From the NCBI RefSeq assembly GCF_018614915.1, contig NZ_JAGGNU010000024.1:62001-126000 (forward strand): a stretch of 64,000 nt of DNA, read 5' to 3'. A program made the position numbers and the translations under genes. Position 1 is the stretch's first letter; every line of letters begins with the position of its first letter. A model generated the notes under the pieces. It searched no databases, was not told where the DNA came from, and was given only the letters and a program-made list of their open reading frames with translations. This stretch comes from Variovorax paradoxus (GTDB lineage Bacteria; Pseudomonadota; Gammaproteobacteria; Burkholderiales; Burkholderiaceae_C). Positions 26,638 through 35,447 of the stretch are shown in pieces.

Positions 26638-27779
26638 CGGCCCGTCTTTCGTTCGTCGATCACACGCTGGTAGGCCGCCACGTAGTTCGATGCCATCTGC
26701 GCCGCGCTGTAGTGCGTGGCGTTCTCGAGGCCGAGGCGGCGCATCTCTTCGAAGCGCGGCGCGGCCTGCTCGATGGCCGCCGCGATGGCGGCGGGATCGT
26801 TGGGGTCCACGTAGACCGTGCCTGGGCCCCCGATCTCGTTCATCGGCGCGAGGTCGGAGGTGAAGACCGGGCAGCCGCAGGCCTGCGCCTCGATGATCGG
26901 CCAGCCGAAGCCTTCCTGCAGCGAGGGGAAGAGCAGCGCGGTCGCGCTGGCATAGAGCGCACGCAGCTCCTCGTGCGAGACCTTCTGCACCGTCCCGACC
27001 CGGTCGGCGACGCCGTGCTTCTGCGCCAGCTCGGCCATTTCCGGCACCAGCTCGGGTCCGACGAAAAGGAGCTGCTGCACCGGCGCGGCGGTGCCGCTCG
27101 CCGCCGCGCGCTCCTGCAGCGCGATGAAGGCCTCGAGCACCGTGCGGCGGTTCTTGCGCGCCAGGTCCCAGCCGACGTGGATCAGGTACTTGTCCTGCAT
27201 CGAGACTCCGAAGCGTTCGATCAGGCGCTGCGCCTCCTCGGGCGCCACTGGATGGAAATCGTCGTTCAGCCCGTTGAGCACCACGCTGACCCGCGATTCT
27301 TCGGCCAACCCCAGGGCCAGCAGTTCGCGCCGCGTCAGGTGGGAGACGCAGGTGACCAGGTCCGCCGCCCCCAGCCCCTTGACGATCAGCCGCTGGAACA
27401 GCCGGCCGGTCCAGCCCACGCTCCAGCCGTCGACCATGCCCTTGGCAGCCTGCACCGCGATCACGTCGTGGCAGGTGATGATGTTGGGCTTTTTCTTCAC
27501 CCAGGGGATGTACATGCTGTTGGAATGGTCGGTCACGTGGACCACGTCGGCCCAGCGCAGCTGGCGTGCCAGGGAAGGTATGAAGAGGATGAACTTGTCG
27601 ACGTAGCCCAGCCACTTCCACAGCCGGGACGAGGTGGGCACGCGCAGGACGCGCCGCGGCGGCGTGAGCACGCGCAGCTCACAGCCGCCGTGGGGCAGTT
27701 CACGTTCCAGGACGCGTTTGAAGGCCAGCATGCTTGTCTGGCCGTCGGGGACGTAGTTCCCGATGAGAAGCACTTTCAT
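26634..27779 (-). CDS. Glycosyltransferase family 4 (GT-B fold)
   Basis: This 381-residue protein has an N-terminal acceptor domain (MKVLLIGNYVPDGQTSMLAF) and a Glycos_transf_1 domain with LIHVGWDLARKNRRTVLEAF, then the nucleotide-sugar motif SLQEGFGWPIIEAQACGCP (E-x7-E pattern) near residue 300. These are standard for retaining GT4 enzymes. The ATG at 27779 is preferred over a TTG nine bases upstream. Coupled by overlap with an acyltransferase gene. The sugar donor is unknown. The pair is inserted between the second BMP gene and guaD. Confidence 0.9.
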   Translation of the reverse strand: MKVLLIGNYVPDGQTSMLAFKRVLERELPHGGCELRVLTPPRRVLRVPTSSRLWKWLGYVDKFILFIPSLARQLRWADVVHVTDHSNSMYIPWVKKKPNIITCHDVIAVQAAKGMVDGWSVGWTGRLFQRLIVKGLGAADLVTCVSHLTRRELLALGLAEESRVSVVLNGLNDDFHPVAPEEAQRLIERFGVSMQDKYLIHVGWDLARKNRRTVLEAFIALQERAAASGTAAPVQQLLFVGPELVPEMAELAQKHGVADRVGTVQKVSHEELRALYASATALLFPSLQEGFGWPIIEAQACGCPVFTSDLAPMNEIGGPGTVYVDPNDPAAIAAAIEQAAPRFEEMRRLGLENATHYSAAQMASNYVAAYQRVIDERKTGR

Positions 27780-27900
27780 GTTGGACAAGCGCGGCGGTCT
27801 GCGTCGCGTGGAGTCATCGCTGTTCCTGTTCGGGTTGAAGGCGAATTATGTTCGAGCGACGGGCGCGGCCTTAGGATGACCGCAGTTGGCGCGCGACTGT

Positions 27901-27917
27901 CATATAGCCTCCATATG
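27901..27917. promoter_or_regulatory. Candidate operator upstream of guaD
   Basis: CATAT-AGCCTCC-ATATG is a perfect five-base-arm inverted repeat 46 bp before the guanine deaminase ATG, in the gap with the divergent glycosyltransferase gene. Arms are short and the binding protein is unknown. Confidence 0.35.
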
Positions 27918-27963
27918 CACTCGCACATTCCGTACCGGCCTCGCTGCCTTACCCTCCGAGCCC

Positions 27964-29247
27964 ATGCAAGCGTACCGTGCCTCCCTTTTGCGATTCGACG
28001 CCGCCGGCCAGCCGGTTTTCGATGAAGACGGCCTCTTGGTCGTCGGCCCCGATGCCGGCGGCCGGCAGCGGGTGCTGGACGCCGGCGCCTTTGCCGCCGT
28101 GTCGGGCCGCCACCCGGGCGCGGCCGTCACGCACTGGCCGGGCCGCATCCTGGCGCCGGGCTTCGTCGACATGCACATCCACTTCCCGCAGACCGACATC
28201 ATCGGCGCGCCCTCGGAAGGCCTTCTGCCCTGGCTCGAGAACTACACCTTCCCGGCCGAGAGCCGCTTTGCCGAGCCGGCGCATGCCGCCGAGGTGGCGG
28301 ATGTGTTCTTCGACGAGCTGCTGCGCAACGGCGTCACGACATCGCTCGCCTTCGCGACCTCGCATCCGCAGTCGGTCGAGGCCTTCTTCGAGGCGGCGCA
28401 GCGGCGCCGGCTGCGCATGATCACCGGCAAGGTGCTGCAGGACCGGCATTCGCCCGATGGCGTGCGCGACCAGACCGAGCAGAGCCTGGTCGACACCGAG
28501 TCGCTGATCCGCCGCTGGCACAAGGTCGACCGCCTCGGCTACGCGATCACGCCGCGCTTCGCCCCGACCAGCACCGACGCGCAGCTGCGCGGTGCCGGCG
28601 AACTGGCGGCGAAGTACCCGGACACCTGGATCCATTCGCACGTGGCCGAGAACAAGGACGAGGTGAGATGGGCGCGCGAGCTGTTCCCCGGCGCGCGCTC
28701 CTACCTCGACGTCTACGCCGGCTTCGGCCTGATGCGGGAGCGCGCCGTCTATGCCCACTGCATCCACTTCGACGACGACGACCGGCGCCTGATGCGCGAC
28801 ACCGGCACCGCCTCGGCCGTCAGCCCGACAAGCAACCTGTTCCTCGGCAGCGGCTTCTTCGACTTCGAGGGCGCCGACCGCATCGGTTACGCCTACGGGC
28901 TGGCCAGCGACGTCGGCGGCGGCACCAGCTTCAGCCCCTTCTCGACCATGATGGCCGCCTACTACGTGGGCCGCGAGGGCCAGACCAAGCCGGGCATCAG
29001 CATCGCGCCTTCGCAGCTGTGGTGGCGCCATACCGCGGGCGCGGCGCGTGCGCTGGGGCTCGAAGGCGTCATCGGCAACCTGCAGCCGGGCTGCGAGGCG
29101 GACTTCGTGGTGATCGACCCGAAGGCCACGCCGCTGCTGGCGCGCAAGACCTCGCTCGCGGGCAATCTCGAGGAACTGTTGTTCGCGATGATCGTGCTGG
29201 GCGACGACCGCCTGATCGAGCGCACCGTCATCTCCCAGGCGCTGTAG
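27964..29247 (+). CDS. guaD: Guanine deaminase
   Basis: This 427-residue amidohydrolase converts guanine to xanthine. Zinc-ligand and catalytic motifs are visible: PGFVDMHIHFPQTDIIG near residue 70, HSHVAENKDEVRWA near 225, AHCIHF near 265, and the metal Asp in ASDVGGGTSFSPFSTM near 315. Those phrases, with ENYTFPAE, are specific to the GuaD family within the amidohydrolases, and the length fits. Functionally it joins the purine salvage genes at 1069-8814, although it is 19 kb away, downstream of the second BMP gene. No xanthine dehydrogenase genes are in the window. Confidence 0.93.
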   Translation: MQAYRASLLRFDAAGQPVFDEDGLLVVGPDAGGRQRVLDAGAFAAVSGRHPGAAVTHWPGRILAPGFVDMHIHFPQTDIIGAPSEGLLPWLENYTFPAESRFAEPAHAAEVADVFFDELLRNGVTTSLAFATSHPQSVEAFFEAAQRRRLRMITGKVLQDRHSPDGVRDQTEQSLVDTESLIRRWHKVDRLGYAITPRFAPTSTDAQLRGAGELAAKYPDTWIHSHVAENKDEVRWARELFPGARSYLDVYAGFGLMRERAVYAHCIHFDDDDRRLMRDTGTASAVSPTSNLFLGSGFFDFEGADRIGYAYGLASDVGGGTSFSPFSTMMAAYYVGREGQTKPGISIAPSQLWWRHTAGAARALGLEGVIGNLQPGCEADFVVIDPKATPLLARKTSLAGNLEELLFAMIVLGDDRLIERTVISQAL

Positions 29248-29250
29248 CGC

Positions 29251-29856
29251 TCAGCCGCCGCGCCGGGTCGCGATCAGCGAGCGCACTGCCGGCGACTGGA
29301 GCCGCGGCCGGCCGGCCTCCACCGCGCGCAGGGGCTCGGCCTCCACCAGGCTGGCCAGGCAGCGGCGCGTGAGGTCGTGGTAGGTCTCGGTGCCTTCGCG
29401 CTTCCAGGCGATCTCGTCGTCGCCGAGCGCGCGCCGCACCGTGGCGGGGATGCCGGCCACCAGGCTCTTCGCCGGTACCTTCATGCCGGCCGGCACGAAG
29501 GCGCAGGCGGCGACGATCGCGAAGGCGCCGATCTCGGCCTCGTCCATCACCACCGCGTTCATGCCCACCAGCGCGTCGCGCCGCACCACGCAACTGTGGA
29601 GCACCGCGCCGTGGCCGATATGGCCGTTCTCCTCGACCACCGTGTCCTGGTCCGGGAAGCCGTGGATGGTGCAGTTGTCCTGCACGTTGGCGCCGCGCTC
29701 GAGCACGATCCGGCCGAAGTCGCCACGCAGGCTGGCGCAGGGGCCCACGTAGCAGTCCGGGCCGACGATCACGTCGCCGATCAGCACGGCGGTGGGGTGG
29801 ACGTAGGCGGTGGCGTCGACCACCGGCACGACGCCTTCGAGTGCGTAGCAGGGCAT
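29251..29856 (-). CDS. paaY: Phenylacetate degradation protein PaaY (hexapeptide thioesterase)
   Basis: This 201-residue left-handed beta-helix protein has the gamma-carbonic-anhydrase-like repeat region [27 protein letters not shown]-type [20 protein letters not shown] and [11 protein letters not shown], with histidines that bind metal in the family. PaaY proteins hydrolyse dead-end CoA thioesters formed during phenylacetate breakdown. It is divergent from paaG across 174 bp carrying overlapping promoters and an operator, so it belongs to the paa regulon, and its stop lies 3 bp after the guaD stop on the other strand. Confidence 0.9.
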   Translation of the reverse strand: MPCYALEGVVPVVDATAYVHPTAVLIGDVIVGPDCYVGPCASLRGDFGRIVLERGANVQDNCTIHGFPDQDTVVEENGHIGHGAVLHSCVVRRDALVGMNAVVMDEAEIGAFAIVAACAFVPAGMKVPAKSLVAGIPATVRRALGDDEIAWKREGTETYHDLTRRCLASLVEAEPLRAVEAGRPRLQSPAVRSLIATRRGG

Positions 29857-29929
29857 GCGATGCGCTCCAGCGATGTTGGAAAAAGGGGTGGCGCGAGCTA
29901 GGCTTCGGGTTAGTACCAAAGCACAAGGC

Positions 29930-29978
29930 TTGCGACGACAAGACTGTCAATCCTATAATCAACCGAACGGTCGGTCAA
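29930..29978. promoter_or_regulatory. Divergent paaG/paaY promoters with overlapping TetR-type operator
   Basis: Plus strand: TTGCGA at 29930-29935, 18 bp, then a perfect TATAAT at 29954-29959, predicting a start near 29966. Minus strand: TTGACC (complement of 29973-29978), 17 bp, then TAGGAT (complement of 29950-29955). An imperfect palindrome ACCGAACGGTCGGT at 29962-29975 covers the plus-strand start and the minus-strand -35. It resembles TetR-family PaaR sites reported for betaproteobacterial paa genes. A repressor here would shut both promoters; the predicted ligand would be phenylacetyl-CoA. Confidence 0.75.
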
Positions 29979-30030
29979 TTATTGCAGGCGCCTCTTTGGC
30001 CGATCTTCACCCCACCTCAGCAGCACTACG

Positions 30031-30834
30031 ATGAACGAACCCTTGGTACGCGTCACACAGTCGGGCGCCGTGCGCACGCTCCAGCTCAACCGGCCGGAGG
30101 CGCTCAACAGCTTCAACTCGGAACTTCATGCGGCGCTCATGGCGGCACTCGACGAGGCGGCGGCCGACAGTGCGGTGCGCTGCGTGGTGCTCGGCGCCGC
30201 GGGCCGCGCCTTTTGTGCCGGTCAGGACCTGGCCGACCCGATGGTCGCGCCCGACACCGCGCCGGGCGCGCCGCCCAAGGACCTGGGCCGCGTGATCGAG
30301 TCGCTCTACGCGCCCCTGGTGCTGCGCCTGCGCTCGATGCCGGTACCGGTGATCGCCGAAGTCCACGGCGTCGCGGCCGGAGCGGGGGCCAACATCGCGC
30401 TCCACTGCGATTTCGTGGTGGCCGGCCAATCGGCGAGCTTCATCCAGGCCTTCACCAAGATCGGGCTGGTGCCCGACACCGGCGGCACCTGGCTGTTGCC
30501 GCGGCTCGTGGGCCCGGCGCGCGCGCTCGGCCTCGCATTGCTGGGCGACAAGCTGCCGGCGGCCGAGGCGGCGCAGATGGGCCTGATCTGGAAGTGCGTG
30601 GAAGATGCCGAATTGGCGCTCACCGTCGAGGCGCTGGCCGCGCGCCTGGCCGACCTGCCGCTCGCCGCGCTGGCCGCCACGCGCCAGGCGCTGGCCGATG
30701 CGCAGCAGCTCGACCTGAGCGCAGCGCTCGCGATGGAAGCCAGGCTGCAAAGCGAGCTGGGCGCCGCGAGCGACTACCGCGAAGGCGTCGAAGCCTTCCG
30801 CGCCAAGCGCCCGCCGCGCTTCACCGATCGTTGA
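30031..30834 (+). CDS. paaG: Epoxyphenylacetyl-CoA isomerase (PaaG), crotonase family
   Basis: This 267-residue crotonase-fold protein has LNRPEALNSFNSEL, the oxyanion-hole region AAGRAFCAGQDLADP and EVHGVAAGAGANIALHCDFV, then GLVPDTGGTWLLPRLVG. PaaG converts ring-1,2-epoxyphenylacetyl-CoA to the oxepin. The AGAGAN and PDTGGTW phrases are characteristic of the PaaG group. First gene of the paa operon, downstream of the divergent promoter. A PaaF-type hydratase is the main alternative, but no second crotonase is present here. Confidence 0.9.
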   Translation: MNEPLVRVTQSGAVRTLQLNRPEALNSFNSELHAALMAALDEAAADSAVRCVVLGAAGRAFCAGQDLADPMVAPDTAPGAPPKDLGRVIESLYAPLVLRLRSMPVPVIAEVHGVAAGAGANIALHCDFVVAGQSASFIQAFTKIGLVPDTGGTWLLPRLVGPARALGLALLGDKLPAAEAAQMGLIWKCVEDAELALTVEALAARLADLPLAALAATRQALADAQQLDLSAALAMEARLQSELGAASDYREGVEAFRAKRPPRFTDR

Positions 30835-30845
30835 GGAAGAACGCG

Positions 30846-31280
30846 ATGAGTGATACGCCCCAGCACACCGCGGAGCGCGTGCGCGACGCCATGTTCGCCA
30901 ACGACCGTGCCGTGCGCGGCCTCGGCATGGAGGTCGAGGCGATCGGACCGGGCCGCGCCGACATCGCCATGACCGTGCGCGAAGACATGCTCAACGGCCA
31001 CGACATCTGCCACGGCGGCTTCATCTCGACCCTGGCCGACTCGGCCTTCGCCTACGCCTGCAACTCCTACAACGAGGTGACCGTCGCCTCGGGATTCGGC
31101 ATCGACTTCATGGCGCCGGCGCGCCATGGCGACCGCCTGGTCGCGCGCTGCGTCGAGGTGTCGAAGGCAGGCCGCATGGGCATCTACGACACCGAGGTCC
31201 TGAACCAGCGCGGCGAGCGCATTGCGGTGTTCCGCGGGCGTTCCTACACACTCAAAGGCAAGCCGGTCGTGCCGGCCTGA
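30846..31280 (+). CDS. paaI: Hydroxyphenylacetyl-CoA thioesterase PaaI
   Basis: This 144-residue single hotdog domain carries the PaaI signature LNGHDICHGGFISTLADSAF near residue 50, including the catalytic Asp and the preceding GG. PaaI removes CoA from blocked intermediates, protecting the CoA pool. It lies 11 bp after paaG and 15 bp before paaK. Length and motif are standard. Confidence 0.93.
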   Translation: MSDTPQHTAERVRDAMFANDRAVRGLGMEVEAIGPGRADIAMTVREDMLNGHDICHGGFISTLADSAFAYACNSYNEVTVASGFGIDFMAPARHGDRLVARCVEVSKAGRMGIYDTEVLNQRGERIAVFRGRSYTLKGKPVVPA

Positions 31281-31295
31281 TTGAAGGAGACCTCC

Positions 31296-32615
31296 ATGCC
31301 CGTCCAACGCCCGGCGCCCGGCGATCTCGAAGCGATCGAGAAGGCCAGCCGCGACGAGATCGCCGCGCTGCAGCTGCAGCGCCTGAAAGACACCCTGCAG
31401 CGCGCCTACGACAAGGTGCCGCACTACCGCCGCGCCTTCGACGAGAAGGGCGTGCACCCCGGCGACCTGCAGCAGCTCGCCGACCTCGCCAAATTCCCCT
31501 TCACCGTCAAGAAGGACCTGCGCGACAACTACCCCTTCGGGCTTTTCGCGGTGCCGCGCGAGCAGGTCGCGCGCATCCATGCCTCGTCCGGCACCACCGG
31601 CAAGCCGACGGTGGTCGGCTACACGCTGAAGGACATCGACAACTGGGCCGATCTGGTCGCGCGCTCGATCCGCGCCGCCGGCGGACGGCCCGGCGACATC
31701 GTGCACGTGGCCTACGGCTACGGCCTTTTCACCGGCGGGCTGGGCGCGCACTACGGCGCCGAGCGCGCCGGCTGCACCGTGATCCCGATGTCGGGCGGCC
31801 AGACCGAGAAGCAGGTGCAGCTGATCCGCGACCTCAGGCCCGACATCATCATGGTCACGCCCAGCTACATGCAGGTGATCATCGAGGAGTTCCAGCGCCA
31901 GGGGCTGGATGCGCGCGAGAACTCGCTCAAGGTCGGCATCTTCGGCGCCGAGCCCTGGACCGAAGCCATGCGCCGCGAGATCGAGGCCAAGGGCGGCATG
32001 GACGCGGTCGACATCTACGGCCTGTCGGAAGTGATGGGCCCCGGCGTCGCCAGCGAGTGCATCGAGAGCAAGGACGGCCCGGTGGTCTGGGAAGACCATT
32101 TCTATCCCGAGATCATCGATCCCGAAACCGGCGAGGTGCTGCCCGACGGCGAAGAGGGCGAACTCGTCTTCACCTCGCTGACCAAGGAAGCGCTGCCCAT
32201 CGTGCGCTACCGCACGCGCGACCTCACGCGCCTCCTGCCGCCCACCTCGCGCAGCTTCCGCCGCATGGGCAAGATCGTCGGCCGCAGCGACGACATGCTG
32301 ATCATCCGCGGCGTCAACGTCTTTCCGACGCAGATCGAGGAGGTCGTGCTGGCGCACGAGAAGCTCTCGGGCCAGTACCTGATCAAGGTCGGTCGCGAGG
32401 GCCACCTCGACAGCGTGGAGCTGCATTGCGAAGTGCAGGCCGGCGCCGGCAACGTCGGCGACGCCGAACGCGAGCAGATCGCGCAATGGGTGCAGCAGCG
32501 CGTGAAGACGATGGTCGGCATCTCGACCACGGTGCTCGTGAAGCACCCCGACTCGATCGAACGCACGCTGACCGGCAAGGCCCGGCGCGTGCTCGACGAG
32601 CGACCCAAATCCTGA
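31296..32615 (+). CDS. paaK: Phenylacetate-CoA ligase
   Basis: This 439-residue adenylate-forming enzyme activates phenylacetate to phenylacetyl-CoA with ATP, the entry step of the pathway. It shows the P-loop [14 protein letters not shown] near residue 95, [27 protein letters not shown] and the C-terminal hinge [21 protein letters not shown]. The chosen ATG follows AAGGAG with good spacing; a TTG at 31281 is in frame. Length is normal for PaaK. Confidence 0.95.
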   Translation: MPVQRPAPGDLEAIEKASRDEIAALQLQRLKDTLQRAYDKVPHYRRAFDEKGVHPGDLQQLADLAKFPFTVKKDLRDNYPFGLFAVPREQVARIHASSGTTGKPTVVGYTLKDIDNWADLVARSIRAAGGRPGDIVHVAYGYGLFTGGLGAHYGAERAGCTVIPMSGGQTEKQVQLIRDLRPDIIMVTPSYMQVIIEEFQRQGLDARENSLKVGIFGAEPWTEAMRREIEAKGGMDAVDIYGLSEVMGPGVASECIESKDGPVVWEDHFYPEIIDPETGEVLPDGEEGELVFTSLTKEALPIVRYRTRDLTRLLPPTSRSFRRMGKIVGRSDDMLIIRGVNVFPTQIEEVVLAHEKLSGQYLIKVGREGHLDSVELHCEVQAGAGNVGDAEREQIAQWVQQRVKTMVGISTTVLVKHPDSIERTLTGKARRVLDERPKS

Positions 32616-32628
32616 AAGGACAGCAGCC

Positions 32629-33648
32629 ATGTACACGCAAGCCATGGACACCATCGGCAAGGACGAAAAGGACCGAGGCGACGCCCCCAAGACCGTGCGC
32701 TCCGCCGAAGAGATGCGCCTCGAAGAGCGTTTCGACGAACGCATCGATGCCGGCGGCTTCATCGAGGCCAAGGACTGGATGCCCGAGCACTACCGCAAGA
32801 CCCTGGTACGCCAGATCAGCCAGCATGCCCATTCCGAGATCGTCGGCATGCTGCCCGAAGGCAACTGGATCAGCCGCGCGCCCACGCTCAAGCGCAAGGC
32901 GATCCTGCTGGCCAAGGTGCAGGACGAGGGCGGCCACGGCCTCTATCTCTACGCCGCGGCGGAAACCCTGGGCACCAGCCGCGACCAGATGCTGGAGGCG
33001 CTGCACGCGGGCAAGGCGAAGTACAGCTCGATCTTCAACTACCCCACGCTGAGCTGGGCCGACATGGGCACCATCGGCTGGCTGGTCGACGGCGCGGCGA
33101 TCATGAACCAGGTGCCGATCTGCCGCTGCTCCTACGCGCCCTATGCGCGCGCCATGATCCGCATCTGCCGCGAGGAGAGCTTCCACCAGCGCCAGGGCTA
33201 CGAGGCGCTGCTGACGATGATGCAGCACGGCACCGAGGCGCAGAAGGCCATGGTGCAGGACGCGGTGAACCGCTGGTGGTGGCCCTCCATCATGATGTTC
33301 GGCCCGCCCGACGACCAGTCGCCCAACAGCGCGCAGTCGATGCGCTGGGGCATCAAGCGCTTCACCAACGACGACCTGCGGCAGAAGTTCATCGACGCCG
33401 CGGTCGAGCAGGCCAAGGTGCTCGGCGTGACCCTGCCCGATCCCGATCTCAAGTGGAACGAGGAACGCCAGGCGCACGACCATGGGCCGATCGACTGGAA
33501 CGAATTCTGGCGTGTCATTGCCGGCGACGGCCCGTGCAACCGCGAACGCCTCGGGGCCCGCGTGAAGGCCTGGGAAGAGGGCGCCTGGGTGCGCGAAGCC
33601 GCATTGGCCTATGCCCGAAAACAGACCCCATTGAAGGAGGCCGCATGA
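32629..33648 (+). CDS. paaA: Phenylacetyl-CoA monooxygenase, catalytic subunit PaaA
   Basis: This 339-residue ferritin-fold subunit binds the di-iron centre that epoxidises the ring of phenylacetyl-CoA. Di-iron ligands lie in [12 protein letters not shown] and [14 protein letters not shown]. Terminal features ([28 protein letters not shown]) match PaaA. It overlaps paaB by 4 bp (ATGA). It acts with PaaC as a structural partner, PaaB as a bridge, PaaE as reductase and PaaD in maturation. Confidence 0.96.
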   Translation: MYTQAMDTIGKDEKDRGDAPKTVRSAEEMRLEERFDERIDAGGFIEAKDWMPEHYRKTLVRQISQHAHSEIVGMLPEGNWISRAPTLKRKAILLAKVQDEGGHGLYLYAAAETLGTSRDQMLEALHAGKAKYSSIFNYPTLSWADMGTIGWLVDGAAIMNQVPICRCSYAPYARAMIRICREESFHQRQGYEALLTMMQHGTEAQKAMVQDAVNRWWWPSIMMFGPPDDQSPNSAQSMRWGIKRFTNDDLRQKFIDAAVEQAKVLGVTLPDPDLKWNEERQAHDHGPIDWNEFWRVIAGDGPCNRERLGARVKAWEEGAWVREAALAYARKQTPLKEAA

Positions 33649-33935
33649 GCAACGACAACGAATGGCCGCTGTTTGAAGTGTTCGTGCGCAGCAAAGCGGG
33701 CCTGGACCACAAGCATTGCGGCAGCCTGCACGCGCCTGACCCCAAGATGGCGCTGCAGATGGCGCGCGACGTCTACACCCGGCGCCAGGAAGGCGTGAGC
33801 GTGTGGGTGGTGCGCTCCGACCAGATCGTGGCCAGCGATCCGGGCGACAAGGACATGTACTTCGACCCGGCGGAAGACAAGGTCTACCGCCACCCGACCT
33901 TCTACGCCTTGCCCAAGTCGGTCGACCACATGTAA
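33645..33935 (+). CDS. paaB: Phenylacetyl-CoA monooxygenase subunit PaaB
   Basis: This 96-residue protein ([20 protein letters not shown], then [19 protein letters not shown] and [14 protein letters not shown]) matches PaaB in full. The start is coupled to the paaA stop by ATGA after GAAGGAGG. Known PaaB proteins bridge PaaAC heterodimers. A copy of the dispersed repeat separates it from paaC by 118 bp, a gap not expected between these tightly linked genes. Confidence 0.95.
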   Translation: MSNDNEWPLFEVFVRSKAGLDHKHCGSLHAPDPKMALQMARDVYTRRQEGVSVWVVRSDQIVASDPGDKDMYFDPAEDKVYRHPTFYALPKSVDHM

Positions 33936-33940
33936 CGAAC

Positions 33941-34043
33941 ATGGCCCACCCCCGTTTCTTGCTCGCTTCGCGTAGCCGAATCCCCCCTCAAGGGGGCAAT
34001 ACCAGCGGCCCGGCAAAGCCGGTTCCGCGGTATTCCTGGAAGG
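33941..34043 (+). repeat. Dispersed intergenic repeat, copy B, between paaB and paaC
   Basis: Blocks CCCCCCTCAAGGGGG, CAATACCAGCGGCCCGGCAA, AGCCGGTTCCGCGG and TATTCCTGGAAGG parallel copies A and D. The element fills the paaB-paaC gap inside the operon, and its right edge supplies the SD-like GGAAGG ahead of paaC. The internal G/C hairpins might reduce readthrough into paaC-E. Confidence 0.85.
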
Positions 34044-34053
34044 ATCCGTTTGC

Positions 34054-34830
34054 ATGTCCGTAGCATCCATCGAACTCGACCGCAGCGCCGCCGTGCAGTA
34101 CCTGCTGCGCGTTGCCGACACCTGCCTGATCCTGGGCCAGCGCCTGGGCGAGTGGTGCGGCCATGCGCCGGCGCTCGAAGAAGACATCGCCATGAGCAAC
34201 ATGGCGCTCGACCTGCTGGGCCAGGCGCGTGCGCTGCTCACCCGGGCCGGCCAGCTCGAAGGCCGTGCGCACGACGAGGACCAGCTGGCCTTCCTGCGCG
34301 ACGAGCGCGATTACTTCAATCTCACGCTGGTCGAGCTGCCGCGCGGCGACTTCGCCTTCAGCGTGCTGCGCAACGCCATGGTCGCGACGCTGCTCAAGCT
34401 GCTGTGGGAGCATCTGGCCGCGTCCAGCGATGCGGAAGTCGCCGCCATTGCGGGCAAGGCGGTCAAGGAAGCGCGCTACCACCAGCAGCATGCGGCCGAC
34501 TGGGTGGTGCGCCTGGGCGACGGCACCGATGAATCGCATGCGCGCATCGACGCCGCGCTGAAGGAGCTGTGGCGCTTCGTGCCCGAGATGTTCGCTTCCG
34601 ACGCGGTGGACGCGGAGGCCCGCGACAGCGGCCTGGGCCCCTCGTGGTCCAAACTGCGCGAAGGCTGGCTCGCCGAGATGGGCGCCGTTCTCGAAGAGGC
34701 CACGCTCGCGCCGCCGGCTGAGTCGGCCTTCCTGAGCACCGGCAAGCACGGCGTGCACAGCGAGCACATGGGCTACATCCTGGCCGAGATGCAGCATCTG
34801 CAGCGCACGTATCCGGGAGGCGTATGGTGA
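34054..34830 (+). CDS. paaC: Phenylacetyl-CoA monooxygenase subunit PaaC
   Basis: This 258-residue ferritin-like subunit (CLILGQRLGEWCGHAPALEE, DIAMSNMALDLLGQAR, FSVLRNAMVATLLKLLW, and the C-terminal SEHMGYILAEMQHLQRTYPG) matches PaaC, the structural partner of PaaA. Length is normal. Its last codons overlap paaD by 7 bp, so the two are translationally coupled. The ribosome site lies at the end of repeat copy B. Confidence 0.95.
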   Translation: MSVASIELDRSAAVQYLLRVADTCLILGQRLGEWCGHAPALEEDIAMSNMALDLLGQARALLTRAGQLEGRAHDEDQLAFLRDERDYFNLTLVELPRGDFAFSVLRNAMVATLLKLLWEHLAASSDAEVAAIAGKAVKEARYHQQHAADWVVRLGDGTDESHARIDAALKELWRFVPEMFASDAVDAEARDSGLGPSWSKLREGWLAEMGAVLEEATLAPPAESAFLSTGKHGVHSEHMGYILAEMQHLQRTYPGGVW

Positions 34831-35447
34831 ATATTGCTCTCCCCCCAGGCTCCGCGCACTTCGTGTCGCTTCGCCAACCCCCCTCACCGGGGGGCGAGCC
34901 GGCCGCTTCGGGCGGCCGTGCGCGGCGGCTCTCGCGCGAAGAGCGCGTTGCACGGATCGAGCTCGCTTGGCAGGTGCTCGGCACCGTGCTCGACCCCGAG
35001 GTGCCGGCCTTGTCGGTGTGCGATCTCGGCATCGTGCGCGACGTGATCGAGCGCGGGGATGCGCTCGAGATCGTGCTCACGCCGACCTACTCGGGCTGCC
35101 CAGCCACCGAAGTGATCGAGCGCGACGTGCTCGCGGCCATCGAGCAGGCAGGCCTCGGTCCGGCCCGGGTCACGCTGCAACGCGCACCGGCCTGGACCAC
35201 CGACTGGATCAGCGCCGAAGGCAAGCGCAAGCTCTCCGAATACGGCATCGCGCCGCCCGGACCGGCGTTGCCCGGCGGCCTCGCTCCCATCCGCCTCTTC
35301 GGTCGCAGGACCGCCGAGAGCGTCGCCTGTCCGCGCTGCGGCAGTCGGCACACCGAGCGCCTGTCGGCTTTCGGCGCGACGGCCTGCAAATCGCTCTATC
35401 GCTGCATCGCCTGCCGTGAGCCCTTCGAGCATTTCAAGCCGATATGA
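34824..35447 (+). CDS. paaD: PaaD/PaaJ iron-sulfur maturation factor, with repeat-derived N-terminal insert
   Basis: This 207-residue protein has a DUF59/MIP18 domain at about residues 45-120 (VLDPEVPALSVCDLGIVRDV, TPTYSGCPATEV) and a C-terminal four-cysteine region (ACPRCGS near 172, YRCIACRE near 194), as in PaaD proteins needed to activate the monooxygenase. Residues from about 5 to 35 are translated from a copy of the dispersed repeat, giving a Pro/Gly-rich stretch (LPPGSAHFVSLRQPPSPGGE) absent from normal PaaD. No other plausible ATG lies before the domain. The insertion keeps the frame, and the core looks intact, so function is probably preserved. Confidence 0.92.
   Translation: MVNIALPPGSAHFVSLRQPPSPGGEPAASGGRARRLSREERVARIELAWQVLGTVLDPEVPALSVCDLGIVRDVIERGDALEIVLTPTYSGCPATEVIERDVLAAIEQAGLGPARVTLQRAPAWTTDWISAEGKRKLSEYGIAPPGPALPGGLAPIRLFGRRTAESVACPRCGSRHTERLSAFGATACKSLYRCIACREPFEHFKPI
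34838..34928 (+). repeat. Dispersed intergenic repeat, copy C, inside the paaD coding region
   Basis: The 5' half (CCCCCCAGGCTCCGCGCACT, TCGTGTCGCTTCGCCA, CCCCCCTCACCGGGGGG) parallels the other copies. The 3' half differs, ending in a hairpin GGCCGC-TTCG-GGCGGCC instead of the GGCCCGGC...GCCGG block. It is read in frame as the N-terminus of PaaD. Confidence 0.8.

Noticed and set aside
30774-32771. A 665-codon minus-strand open frame opposite paaI, paaK and paaA
   Set aside because: No recognisable domains; all three plus-strand genes match their families over their whole length.
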